From an uncultured Prochlorococcus sp. (GTDB taxonomy: Bacteria; Cyanobacteriota; Cyanobacteriia; PCC-6307; Cyanobiaceae), in assembly GCA_902527105.1 (NCBI GenBank), contig CABZNT010000010.1, forward strand, positions 1 to 47,552: a stretch of DNA of 47,552 bases, in the 5' to 3' direction. The notes below the pieces were generated by a model that saw nothing but the letters and a program-made list of their open reading frames with translations, was not told where the DNA came from and searched no databases. Both the position numbers and the translations under genes were made by a program. Shown one piece after another: positions 14,356-21,985 of this stretch (positions within the stretch are counted from its first letter, which is position 1; each line of letters starts with the position of its first letter).

Positions 14356-14502
14356 ATGCGTTTCAAAGTAAGTCTCAAAAAAAATGGAAAGGAATTTGAT
14401 GAAGTTGTTATAGCTAATAATAAAAAAGAAGCTATGGAAGTAGCTTTAAAAAACAATCCAGAAGCTCAAGCATTAAATTCTGATTGGACATTTAAGATTT
14501 AA
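14356..14502 (+). CDS. 48-residue hypothetical protein
   Basis: ATG at 14356, TAA at 14500-14502. MRFKVSLKKNGKEFDEVVIA is a beta-hairpin-like start followed by a helix (NKKEAMEVALKNNPEAQAL) and a final strand, resembling a tiny beta-alpha-beta fold. It abuts the end of znuB without a gap. The family is not named, but the composition is fully protein-like. Confidence 0.6.
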   Translation: MRFKVSLKKNGKEFDEVVIANNKKEAMEVALKNNPEAQALNSDWTFKI

Positions 14503-15288
14503 TTATTTGCGAAGCTTAGGAATTAAAAGGGACGCAACACAAATAACGCTAATTGCTGGCCCAGGCGAAAGATTAAAGACTATAGAGAGAATAAATCCAA
14601 GAAGTGAGATACATAATCCAAAAAATGAAGACCTCATCATTGCAATTTTTAAACTATGAGCCTTATTTAGCCCTAACAAAGTTGGCGTAGAAAGAAGAGC
14701 AATTACAAGAATTACTCCCACTGCTGACATTGAACTAACAATTACTAATGCCGTTGTAAAACTCAAAGCAAGATTTAATAAAGAAACGTTTATACCACTC
14801 GCGGATGCACCTTCTGGATCTAATCCAACATAAACAACCTTTTCATATCCAAAAGTCATTAAAAGTATAAATACTAAAAAAGCAATTATTGTTCTAAGTA
14901 AATCTCCAAAATTTGCAGTCAATAAATCGCCAAATAATACTGCCTCCAAATCAATCCTTATTCCGAGTAAAGGGATTATAAGGACCCCAAATCCAAGCAT
15001 TCCAGCGAGAATAGTATTCATAACTGCTTCATAATTTTCACTTTTTCTATTAGTTAAACTTTCCGCAATTACTGAGCCCATAAGACCACTTATAACACCA
15101 CCAATTGAGGGGTGAATTCCAAGCGCTAATGCGAGAGCAAGTCCAGGCAACACACAATGAGAGATTAAATTAACTTGTAATAATCTCTTATGAGTGATTA
15201 ATACAGTTCCCATGGCTGGACATAAAATCCCGGAGAATATAGTTATTATTAATGGAACCAGCCACCAGTTGTTATTAATAAAAGACAT
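14503..15288 (-). CDS. znuB: zinc/manganese ABC transporter permease (ZnuB-like)
   Basis: A 261-residue membrane protein of the ABC-3 family, the channel part of zinc or manganese uptake systems. About eight hydrophobic helices are visible, and the family's GLDPEGASASGINV motif lies mid-protein. The ATPase gene znuC lies at 15754-16524 on the same strand, separated by the oppositely oriented Fur-family gene, so znuB has its own promoter in the short spacer before 15345. Zinc rather than manganese is favoured by the His-rich binding protein, Zur-like regulator and COG0523 GTPase in the cluster. Confidence 0.9.
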   Translation of the reverse strand: MSFINNNWWLVPLIITIFSGILCPAMGTVLITHKRLLQVNLISHCVLPGLALALALGIHPSIGGVISGLMGSVIAESLTNRKSENYEAVMNTILAGMLGFGVLIIPLLGIRIDLEAVLFGDLLTANFGDLLRTIIAFLVFILLMTFGYEKVVYVGLDPEGASASGINVSLLNLALSFTTALVIVSSMSAVGVILVIALLSTPTLLGLNKAHSLKIAMMRSSFFGLCISLLGFILSIVFNLSPGPAISVICVASLLIPKLRK

Positions 15289-15344
15289 TATTCGAATGAT
15301 TCGGTATGATCAAAAATACGGGACAAAAAAAGATTTCGGAAACA

Positions 15345-15740
15345 ATGGTAACTAAGTCTGACATTACCAAAAGACAAGAACAACTTCTTGAAGAACTTAA
15401 TAAATGTGAGGATGAATTGACTGGTCAAGAGTTGCATAGACAATTGATAGAAAGCGGAAAGGCTATGGGACTGACGACTGTTTACAGGAATCTTCAAGTT
15501 CTGATAAAGCATGGCTTAATACGTTCTAGACATCTCCCAACTGGAGAGGTTCTGTACACTCCCGTAGACAGAGATATTCATCATTTGACCTGTGTTCAAT
15601 GTGGTGAGACATCAAAAATGGAAGGATGCCCGGTAAAAGATATTCATACACCCAAAACAAATCCAAAGAAATTCCAATTGTTGTTTCATACCCTCGAGTA
15701 TTTCGGGCTTTGCCAAAACTGTTATCAAGCTCAGAATTAA
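15345..15740 (+). CDS. zur: Fur-family metalloregulator, probable Zur
   Basis: A 131-residue regulator when started at the ATG at 15345. The frame extends to an ATG at 15306, but that lies only 17 bases from the znuB start and adds a non-conserved leader. The winged helix includes GLTTVYRNLQVLIKHGLI. The dimerisation part carries the HHLTCVQCGE and YFGLCQNC cysteine pairs (structural zinc) and FHTLEYFGLC. It is placed between znuB and znuC, which argues for Zur rather than Fur or PerR. It probably represses zinc uptake when zinc is plentiful. Confidence 0.88.
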   Translation: MVTKSDITKRQEQLLEELNKCEDELTGQELHRQLIESGKAMGLTTVYRNLQVLIKHGLIRSRHLPTGEVLYTPVDRDIHHLTCVQCGETSKMEGCPVKDIHTPKTNPKKFQLLFHTLEYFGLCQNCYQAQN

Positions 15741-15753
15741 AAAGGAACATTCT

Positions 15754-16524
15754 CTAATCACAGAAATTATTTTCGTTTATAGAGCTAATATTTATTGCCT
15801 CTAATTTATCTTGTATTTGGTCAGGACTACCAACTGCCAAAACACTTTTATCAAGAACGATTACTTGATCATAGTTATTTAAAGAATCGCCCCAATCATG
15901 GCTACTTACGAGCAAAGAAAGTCCGGCATCGGCAAGTTGACGAACAATTTTAAGAAAATCCTCCTTTGCAGGTGGGTCCAAAGCTGCACAAGGTTCATCT
16001 AAAAGAAATATTTTTGCCGGGGACATAAGAGTTTTTGCTAATAGAGCTCTTTGCTGCTGTCCTCCTGAAAGAGAATCGAGTCTTCTATTCGCCAAACTTG
16101 CAATGCCTACTCTCTGCATTGTCGCCTCTAATTCACAACATTTATTAATCCAAGAATTAGGATATGCTAGAAGAGTCTTAATTTGAAATGGGTTATTACT
16201 TCTTGATTTTGAATACTTTATTTGACCAAGAGATACCAACTTTTCAACTGTAATGGGGAACTTCCAATTCATAGAACTTCTTTGAGGCATAAGTGCCACA
16301 AGAGCTCTAGATCTATATAAATTTTCACCATCAATTTTTATTTCGCCTTTATCTGGAGTATTTTGTCCTTGCAAAATTCTCAAAAGAGTTGATTTACCTG
16401 CGCCATTTGGGCCAACTAACGCTGTTAGAGTTCCAGGTTTAATCTCAACTGATACCTTATTCAAAACTGGCTTACTTTTTTTTGCGTATGCAAAGGTTAA
16501 ATTTTCAGCGACTAAAGTAGCCAT
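15754..16524 (-). CDS. znuC: zinc/manganese ABC transporter ATP-binding protein (ZnuC-like)
   Basis: A 256-residue ABC ATPase. Visible motifs are Walker A GPNGAGKS (residues 38-45), signature LSGGQQQR (152-159), Walker B FLLDEP (173-178) and the switch His in SSHDW. It energises the ZnuB permease. An extra stretch of about 25 residues (YSKSRSNNPFQIKTLLAYPN region, 104-130) sits between Q-loop and signature and is longer than usual. It is divergent from znuA; the shared 136-bp spacer contains the Zur-type palindrome. It is convergent with zur, with a 13-bp gap. Confidence 0.93.
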   Translation of the reverse strand: MATLVAENLTFAYAKKSKPVLNKVSVEIKPGTLTALVGPNGAGKSTLLRILQGQNTPDKGEIKIDGENLYRSRALVALMPQRSSMNWKFPITVEKLVSLGQIKYSKSRSNNPFQIKTLLAYPNSWINKCCELEATMQRVGIASLANRRLDSLSGGQQQRALLAKTLMSPAKIFLLDEPCAALDPPAKEDFLKIVRQLADAGLSLLVSSHDWGDSLNNYDQVIVLDKSVLAVGSPDQIQDKLEAINISSINENNFCD

Positions 16525-16562
16525 TAATTAATCTTTTAAAAAAGTCACTTTACAAGCTTACC

Positions 16563-16585
16563 AATAATACAAGTTGCGTATTATT
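16563..16585. promoter_or_regulatory. inverted repeat in znuC/znuA spacer
   Basis: AATAATAC and GTATTATT form a perfect 8-bp inverted repeat with a 7-base spacer, about 40 bp upstream of the znuC start. It may be a second operator or part of the znuC promoter. It does not match the 8-1-8 geometry of the other site. Confidence 0.35.
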
Positions 16586-16623
16586 TTCATAACATTTGAT
16601 ACCTTCACTTGCCAGAGATAATG

Positions 16624-16640
16624 AAAATGATTATCATTTT
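16624..16640. promoter_or_regulatory. probable Zur box upstream of znuA
   Basis: AAAATGAT-T-ATCATTTT is a perfect 17-bp palindrome (8-1-8) lying 20 bases before the znuA ATG. The core NATGATNATCATN resembles known Fur/Zur operators (TGATNATCA type). Together with the zur gene in the cluster, it is the obvious site for zinc-dependent repression of znuA and perhaps of divergent znuC. Confidence 0.75.
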
Positions 16641-16660
16641 TAAGTATTTAATTATTTTTC

Positions 16661-18202
16661 ATGTCAATTTTTAAAAGACTTTTAACAAATAAAAAAGGTT
16701 CGAGTAAGTCAATTATTAAAAATTCCGTAATCGCAGGAACAATTATATTTTCTGGTTTTGGGCAGGATGTTATGGCTAAAGGAAAGTCATATGTAGCAGT
16801 AGAGCCACTAGTTTGTGATTTAGTTAAATCAATTGCATTACCATCTGACGAAGTTACATGCTTAGTAGATAGAAAACAAGATGTTCATGACTTAAAGATC
16901 AATCCAAGGCAAGCTCAATTACTAAATAGCGCAGATAAAGTATTTACTCTTGGTAAAGAAATGACTCCAAGTATGAGAAATTGGGAAAATAAAAAGAATA
17001 CTGTTGTTGTAGGTGTTAGTGCAATAGACGTAGATGATCATTCTGATCATGGAGGTCATGATGATCACTCAGACCATGGTGGACATGACGATCATTCTGA
17101 ACATTCAGCTAAAGTAGATGATCATTCTGATCATGGAGGACATGATGATCATTCAGACCATGGAGGACATGATGATCATGCTGAAGGTGCTTTCGAATGG
17201 GCAGGCAAATTTCAACTTTCTAAGGGTTCTTACAAATGGTCATTTGAAAAAGTCGATGGAGAATATGCAGATCCTGCAATGAAGATGGTGATTCTCAAAT
17301 CTAATGACATAGAAGGGTCTGAAGATTTAGCTAAAGAATTATTAGGATCTAAAGACTCAATAAGCAGAAAAAATGATGGTACTTTGATAGCAAGTAATAA
17401 AGCTTTTGTTCTTAACTTTGATCAAAGAAAAGAAAGTACTGTTTTTAACGTGGATATCAAAGAAGATGGTCAATATATATTTTTTACTGAACACATGCCT
17501 TTTGAGTTTGAAGCAACTCAACACTTTTTTAAAGACGTTTCAAATAGTGATGTAGAACCAATAGCACAAGTTCCAGACGAAGGCGAGGGGCATCATCATC
17601 ATGACCATGGAGGTCTAGATCCACATGTATGGCATGATCCGCATAACATCATAAAAATGGGAGATCTTATAAGCAAAAGTTTAAAGAAAGATATTTCAGT
17701 TTTTAATAGAGGTGACAGAAAACTAATTAATGAAAGATTCGAAAAAGCTGATTCTCTCTTAGAAGGCTTAGATAGTTGGATCGTCGAACAAGTAAGTTCT
17801 ATTCCTGAGGAAAACAGAGTAATTGTCTCTAAACACAAAGCGATGGAATACTACGGGGATGCATTTGGTTTTGAAACAATTAGTTTACTTGACTTTCTTG
17901 GAGACTCCTCAAGCTTAAGGCCAGACAACATAAGTTCTACTTTAAAAATGTTAGATGAAGAGAAAGTTCAGGCAATATTTCCTGAACAAATTCCAGCATC
18001 TAAGTTATTAAGGAACTTAAGTAGACAAAGTTCAGTTCCTTTAGCTTCTAATCAAATATTCGTTGATGGATTAATGATGGATGGTAATACGGTTTCAGTA
18101 GCTGTTCACAATACTTGTACAATTGTTGATTCATTAGGTGGAAGCTGTGATAAAGAATCTGGCTCCAATCTTGAGTCTGAATGGTACAAACTTTCAGATT
18201 AA
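16661..18202 (+). CDS. znuA: zinc-binding protein ZnuA with His-rich repeats and an inserted domain
   Basis: A 513-residue substrate-binding protein; usual family members have about 300-350. The N-terminus has a basic stretch and a hydrophobic segment (residues 18-38, ending VMAKG) as signal peptide. Zinc ligands are likely H76, H322 (LDPHVWHDPHN) and H392 (SKHKAMEYYG). Residues 125-174 are tandem DDHSDHGGH repeats, and 311-314 form a second His tract. Between them lies an inserted domain (about 177-290) ending in FFTEHMPFEFE, which has a relative in the GTPase encoded next. It binds zinc in the periplasm for ZnuBC. Confidence 0.92.
   Translation: MSIFKRLLTNKKGSSKSIIKNSVIAGTIIFSGFGQDVMAKGKSYVAVEPLVCDLVKSIALPSDEVTCLVDRKQDVHDLKINPRQAQLLNSADKVFTLGKEMTPSMRNWENKKNTVVVGVSAIDVDDHSDHGGHDDHSDHGGHDDHSEHSAKVDDHSDHGGHDDHSDHGGHDDHAEGAFEWAGKFQLSKGSYKWSFEKVDGEYADPAMKMVILKSNDIEGSEDLAKELLGSKDSISRKNDGTLIASNKAFVLNFDQRKESTVFNVDIKEDGQYIFFTEHMPFEFEATQHFFKDVSNSDVEPIAQVPDEGEGHHHHDHGGLDPHVWHDPHNIIKMGDLISKSLKKDISVFNRGDRKLINERFEKADSLLEGLDSWIVEQVSSIPEENRVIVSKHKAMEYYGDAFGFETISLLDFLGDSSSLRPDNISSTLKMLDEEKVQAIFPEQIPASKLLRNLSRQSSVPLASNQIFVDGLMMDGNTVSVAVHNTCTIVDSLGGSCDKESGSNLESEWYKLSD
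17035..17183 (+). repeat. tandem His/Asp-rich coding repeats inside znuA
   Basis: About 149 bases encode five near-identical DDHSDHGGH-type units, broken after the second by a SEHSAKV spacer. At DNA level the units share GATGATCATTCTGATCATGG-like sequence. Copy number is likely to vary between strains by slippage. Confidence 0.85.
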
Positions 18203-18279
18203 ATTTTTCTAATAAAAACGGTTTTCATTTCTTATTATTACTATTATTAAACTATTGTTTATTTAGTAAAAATCAGTAA

Positions 18280-19629
18280 ATGAGCATCAAAGATAAAGTT
18301 CCCGTAACCATCCTCACTGGATTCTTAGGTTCAGGGAAGACTACTTTGCTTAATAGAATTTTAAGTGAAGAGCACGGGAAAAGAATAGCCGTAATTGAGA
18401 ATGAATACGGTGAAGTAGGAATAGATCAAGGTCTCGTAATTAATGCCGATGAAGAAGTATTTGAGATGTCAAATGGGTGCATTTGTTGTACTGTTCGCGG
18501 TGATTTAATAAGAGTCCTTGGCAACCTTATGAAAAGAAGAGATAAGTTTGACTATGTTTTAGTAGAAACTACAGGATTAGCAGATCCAGGTCCAGTTGCT
18601 CAGACTTTTTTCATGGATGAAGAGATTAGTTCTGAATTTACTCTTGATGGAATTGTGACTTTAGTTGATGCTGCACATATTGATCAACAGCTAGGCAGGA
18701 GTGACGAAAGTTCAGAACAAGTGGCATTTGCAGATGTTCTTGTCCTCAATAAAACTGATTTAGTCTCTGATGATGCATTAGATACCGTTGAATCAAGATT
18801 GAGAGACATGAATCGAATGACTCGCATTATTAGAGCCGAGAATGCCAAAGTACCAATTGAAACAGTCTTAAATCTAAGTGCATTTGATCTCGATCAGATC
18901 CTTAAACGCAGACCAACATTTCTTGAACCAGAATATCCTTTTGAATGGACGGGTGTTTACGATCTAGATCCAGGTAAATATGAATTAATGCTAGAAGAAG
19001 GACCCGATCCAGAAATGTCCCTAGTAGCTCTCGTTAACCAAGGTGAGAGTGAGGAAGAACTTAAAGATGGTGCTGAATCCTCCGTAAGACTTTATGCAGA
19101 AAATGCTAATACTTTGGAGCCTGGAAATACTGTCCCATATGGAGAACATGTAAATCTAAAATTGGAGAATAAAGGAAATAAATCCTTCATCCTTAACATA
19201 GAAAAGCCATCAAAAATAGGTTTGTTTACACAGCACACTGCTGAAGAATTTAATATGAAAGTCATTAAAAGTGACGAAAATAAAGAGATTCCATTTAATA
19301 CTGAAAGGTTCTGGCAAGCAGAGCATGAACATGATGATGAAGTAGGCTCAATTGCTATAGAGCGTTTTGGAGATGTTGACCCAGAAAAACTAAATACTTG
19401 GATGGGAAGGCTTCTCTCAGAAAAAGGGGTGGATATATTCAGAACTAAAGGTTTCATAAGTTACTCAGGCAACCCAAGGCGAATAGTTTTCCAGGGGGTA
19501 CACATGTTATTTACTGCACAACCTGACAAAGAATGGGGTAACGAACCTCGTAGAAATCAACTTGTTTTTATCGGTAGAAATTTAAATGAGAAAGAGATGC
19601 AAGAAGGCTTTGATAAATGCCTGATATAG
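18280..19629 (+). CDS. COG0523 (CobW-family) zinc-chaperone-type GTPase with inserted domain
   Basis: A 449-residue G3E GTPase. Walker A is GFLGSGKT (residues 14-21), the metal-binding CxCC is in NGCICC (67-70), Walker B-like ETTG is at 96-99, and NKTD at 157-160. The C-terminal CobW_C domain covers about 355-437. Between them lies an insert (about 220-330), FEWTGVYDLDPGKY to LFTQHTAEEF, that resembles the inserted domain of ZnuA. The linker adds HEHDD (349-353). Members next to Zur-regulated genes insert zinc into client proteins. It follows znuA by 77 bases and overlaps the WD40 gene by 13. Confidence 0.92.
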   Translation: MSIKDKVPVTILTGFLGSGKTTLLNRILSEEHGKRIAVIENEYGEVGIDQGLVINADEEVFEMSNGCICCTVRGDLIRVLGNLMKRRDKFDYVLVETTGLADPGPVAQTFFMDEEISSEFTLDGIVTLVDAAHIDQQLGRSDESSEQVAFADVLVLNKTDLVSDDALDTVESRLRDMNRMTRIIRAENAKVPIETVLNLSAFDLDQILKRRPTFLEPEYPFEWTGVYDLDPGKYELMLEEGPDPEMSLVALVNQGESEEELKDGAESSVRLYAENANTLEPGNTVPYGEHVNLKLENKGNKSFILNIEKPSKIGLFTQHTAEEFNMKVIKSDENKEIPFNTERFWQAEHEHDDEVGSIAIERFGDVDPEKLNTWMGRLLSEKGVDIFRTKGFISYSGNPRRIVFQGVHMLFTAQPDKEWGNEPRRNQLVFIGRNLNEKEMQEGFDKCLI

Positions 19630-20690
19630 AACCATTTAGCCCAAGAGGCATGTTCCATGAAGGATGGACTGCTGAAGTTAGCGATTATGCCATAGCATGT
19701 GGCTGGGCTCTTAAAGGGAAACAATTTATTGTTGGCGACGTTGCGGGTGGTATTTTTGCATTCGAAGGAGATACTGGAAAAATTATTTGGAAAAAAGAAA
19801 ATACTCACTCTGGTGGTCTACTAGCAATGGCAATTCATCCAGAGGGTGAAATTTTTGCAACATCAGGTCAGGATGGAAATGTTCAAATTTGTAATTGCCA
19901 TGAAGGTAAAGTTATTAAAACACTTGATCTTGGCAAAGGTTGGGTAGAACACCTCAAGTGGTCTAATGACGGTTTATTTCTAGCGATAGCTTCCTCAAAA
20001 AAAGTATATGTTTTTAATGAAATTGGTAAAGAGAAATGGATCTCAGAAGACCATCCAAGCACAGTAAGTGCAATAACGTGGTCAAATAAAAATGAGCTAG
20101 CAACTGCTTGCTATGGAAGAGTCACATTCTTTGACATAGTTAATAATAAAACGAATCAAAAACTCGAATGGCAAGGATCATTGGTATCTATGGAATTAAG
20201 CCCTGATGGAGATATAGTCGCCTGTGGGAGTCAAGACAATTCAGTTCATTTTTGGAGAAGATCAACAGGAATGGATGCTGAAATGACTGGATACCCTGGT
20301 AAACCAAGTCATCTTTCTTTTGATGACAGCGGAAAATTATTAGCAACTAGTGGCAGTGAAAGAATTACAGTTTGGAGCTTTATAGGAAATGGTCCAGAAG
20401 GGACTATGCCAGGAGAGCTATGTCACCATACAGAACCCATTTCGAGCCTAGCCTTTTCAAATAAAGGTATGCTTGTAGCCTCAGGATCTAGGGATGGTTC
20501 TGTTGTCGCAAGTTTTCTCAAAAATGACGGTAATGGTGATCCCGTTGGGGCTGCATTCGCAGGAGATTTAGTAGGGGCAATATCTTGGAGACCTGATGAT
20601 TGTGCACTTGCAGCAGTCACAGCAAAAGGTGTTGTAAATTTATGGAAATTTAAAGTTCGTACTAACCTTTTTTCAAAGGGATTTAAGTAA
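19617..20690 (+). CDS. WD40-repeat beta-propeller protein
   Basis: A 357-residue protein made of about seven WD-type blades; clear ones include GGLLAMAIHPEGEIFATSGQ, then DGNVQIC; SMELSPDGDIVACGSQDNSV with HFW; and SSLAFSNKGMLVASGSRDGS. There is no enzyme domain or signal peptide, so it is probably a cytoplasmic scaffold. Its ATG lies inside the last codons of the CobW GTPase gene (13-bp overlap in another frame), implying translational coupling and a joint function. It may hold the GTPase and its client or target together; that is inference. Confidence 0.88.
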   Translation: MPDIEPFSPRGMFHEGWTAEVSDYAIACGWALKGKQFIVGDVAGGIFAFEGDTGKIIWKKENTHSGGLLAMAIHPEGEIFATSGQDGNVQICNCHEGKVIKTLDLGKGWVEHLKWSNDGLFLAIASSKKVYVFNEIGKEKWISEDHPSTVSAITWSNKNELATACYGRVTFFDIVNNKTNQKLEWQGSLVSMELSPDGDIVACGSQDNSVHFWRRSTGMDAEMTGYPGKPSHLSFDDSGKLLATSGSERITVWSFIGNGPEGTMPGELCHHTEPISSLAFSNKGMLVASGSRDGSVVASFLKNDGNGDPVGAAFAGDLVGAISWRPDDCALAAVTAKGVVNLWKFKVRTNLFSKGFK

Positions 20691-20708
20691 AAAGTAAAAA
20701 TTTATTAA

Positions 20709-20864
20709 TTACCAATAGTTAGCTTTTAAATGTCTTTCCATACAAATAACCTCACAGTCATTATCTATCCCTTTTGGGTGAATATCGCAATATGAAAGAC
20801 ATTGAAAATATTCGTCTATGGGATTAGATTTATCAGTTTTACTAACTTCTTTCGAATGATTCAT
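20709..20864 (-). CDS. 51-residue cysteine-containing protein
   Basis: ATG at 20862-20864 (minus), TAA at 20709-20711. The central part, NPIDEYFQCLSYCDIHPKGI then DNDCEVICMERHLK, has four cysteines in two C-x3-C pairs (C22/C26, C37/C41), suggesting a disulfide-linked or metal-binding helical hairpin. Similar short D-P-x-EYF-x-C-x3-C proteins occur in marine picocyanobacteria, as far as I recall; no function is known. It is convergent with the WD40 gene. Confidence 0.65.
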   Translation of the reverse strand: MNHSKEVSKTDKSNPIDEYFQCLSYCDIHPKGIDNDCEVICMERHLKANYW

Positions 20865-21136
20865 AAAAGATTTCCTCAATTATTTAAAATTAAGATAGAC
20901 GAATTAAATATCAAAGGAAATAAGCAAAACTTACTAAAAATATCTCAAAAAATTTGCACGATTGATAACTACTCTCGGACATTTTTAATTAAAAAGCAAT
21001 GCGTATAAAAACGGATTGTCTTTAGAGAAATATTTTCCTAATTTTATATTGTTGAGTTCTAGGAGGTCTTTCAAAATGATCGATAGCCTGCCTGAAATTT
21101 CGGAATAAACCGAACTAATTTAATTAACTGCTCCAA

Positions 21137-21235
21137 TTATTTTTTATTAATGTCTAAGCTTCCTTCTTCTGCATCGTTTAGGTGCCCTTTAAGAAACAAG
21201 CTTAATTCTAGAGTTTTTGCCCCAGTTAAAGACAA
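21137..21235 (-). CDS. possible 32-residue protein (TTG start)
   Basis: On minus, a frame from TTG (21233-21235) to TAA (21137-21139) reads SLTGAKTLELSLFLKGHLND then AEEGSLDINKK. The composition is convincingly protein-like, but the start is not certain. An antisense 29-codon plus-strand ORF (21150-21239) is less protein-like. It overlaps the candidate plus-strand transcript. Confidence 0.35.
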   Translation of the reverse strand: MSLTGAKTLELSLFLKGHLNDAEEGSLDINKK

Positions 21236-21334
21236 TTAGTTAATTTTGGTGAGCATTAGCTTAATAGAAGTTAGCAACAAGGATCCATGATTTAGGTGCG
21301 TTATTAACTTCAGTAAAAAATATAAGTAAGAGAT

Positions 21335-21366
21335 AAAAGAGGGCTTATTTAAGCCCTCTTTTTTTA
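21335..21366 (+). terminator. strong Rho-independent terminator
   Basis: AAAAGAGGGCTTA (21335-21347) and TAAGCCCTCTTTT (21350-21362) form a perfect 13-bp stem, followed by Ts on plus. It could also work on minus, with a shorter U run. Confidence 0.8.
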
Positions 21367-21421
21367 TAAGATGACTTTATTCTAGTTTTATAGATAATGA
21401 TTAAAGCGATAAATTTTTAAA

Positions 21422-21697
21422 ATGGTTCGATATTATTGCCCATATTGCAATCCTAAATATCAATTTCAAAAACAATCCTCAAAAGGTAATTTGATTTGTG
21501 GCTTGTGCGGAGAGGATCTTGTAAAAAAACCATATATTAGGTTAAACCAGATAATCGCTTTAGTTGCTGCTTCATCATTACTTCTACCGTTGATTTATAC
21601 TTTTATTTTTTTAATTAAAAATCAAATAAATCCTCCTAATAAAAATTATCAAGCAAATGGTAATTTAATGATAATCATCAGAGAACAAACTTCATAA
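21422..21697 (+). CDS. zinc-ribbon membrane protein
   Basis: A 91-residue protein. The N-terminus has CPYC and CGLCG pairs (about C6/C9 and C26/C29), a zinc-ribbon or rubredoxin-like knuckle. A transmembrane helix follows at about residues 46-66, then a short polar tail. No family named; it may be a membrane-bound sensor or adaptor. It starts 55 bases after the strong terminator. Confidence 0.65.
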   Translation: MVRYYCPYCNPKYQFQKQSSKGNLICGLCGEDLVKKPYIRLNQIIALVAASSLLLPLIYTFIFLIKNQINPPNKNYQANGNLMIIIREQTS

Positions 21698-21719
21698 AAC
21701 AAATAAAAATCTCAAGAGG

Positions 21720-21941
21720 TCAACCTCTACAAAGTGATTTATTTAAACAAGAATTTTTACTTTCAATATTTATTTGATCATTAATATTTTTTAATTTGTT
21801 TTTATTACTTATTACTTTAACTTTTTGCCCACAATGTTCTTTGCAACCACCATTAAATAAATTATGTGCATATAAACTGGAACTATTCGTAAGTAATAAA
21901 AGAAAAATTATTTTATAAATTTGATTAAAATAAGAATTCAT
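21720..21941 (-). CDS. small secreted cysteine-containing protein
   Basis: A 73-residue precursor with a signal peptide (residues 8-26, ending SSLYAH). The short basic mature part has four cysteines (GGCKEHCG and SCLNKSLCRG). The overall design resembles the secreted protein at 7876-8061. No family recognised. Confidence 0.55.
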   Translation of the reverse strand: MNSYFNQIYKIIFLLLLTNSSSLYAHNLFNGGCKEHCGQKVKVISNKNKLKNINDQINIESKNSCLNKSLCRG

Positions 21942-21985
21942 TTTTTATTATGATTTTCCCAGAATTAGTAAATAAATAATATCAG

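Larger units (their letters stand above)
21058..21366 (+). ncRNA. candidate transcript of about 300 nt ending in a strong terminator
   Basis: The 557-base spacer 20,865-21,421 has no long ORF. On plus, a TATATT box (21046-21051) precedes TCTAGGAGGTCTTTCAAAATG, a perfect AGGAGG with a 10-codon ORF (MIDSLPEISE, 21076-21108). The strong terminator at 21335-21366 follows 230 bases later. This could be a leader-peptide or regulatory RNA, or an mRNA for a micropeptide. I recognise no RNA family (not tmRNA, RNase P, 6S or SRP RNA). The ends are estimates. Confidence 0.35.

Noticed and set aside
15306..15344. Upstream ATG extending zur by 13 residues
   Set aside because: The extension is not part of the Fur fold and leaves only 17 bases for two divergent promoters; ATG 15,345 is favoured.
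15288..15512. 74-codon minus-strand ORF across the zur gene
   Set aside because: Antisense to a well-supported Fur-family protein.
21150..21239. 29-codon plus-strand ORF starting MSKLPSSASF
   Set aside because: Antisense to a more protein-like frame, no ribosome binding site.
21668..21678. ATGATAATCAT, a Zur-like half palindrome
   Set aside because: Inside the 3' end of the zinc-ribbon gene, not upstream of any gene; only 5-1-5.
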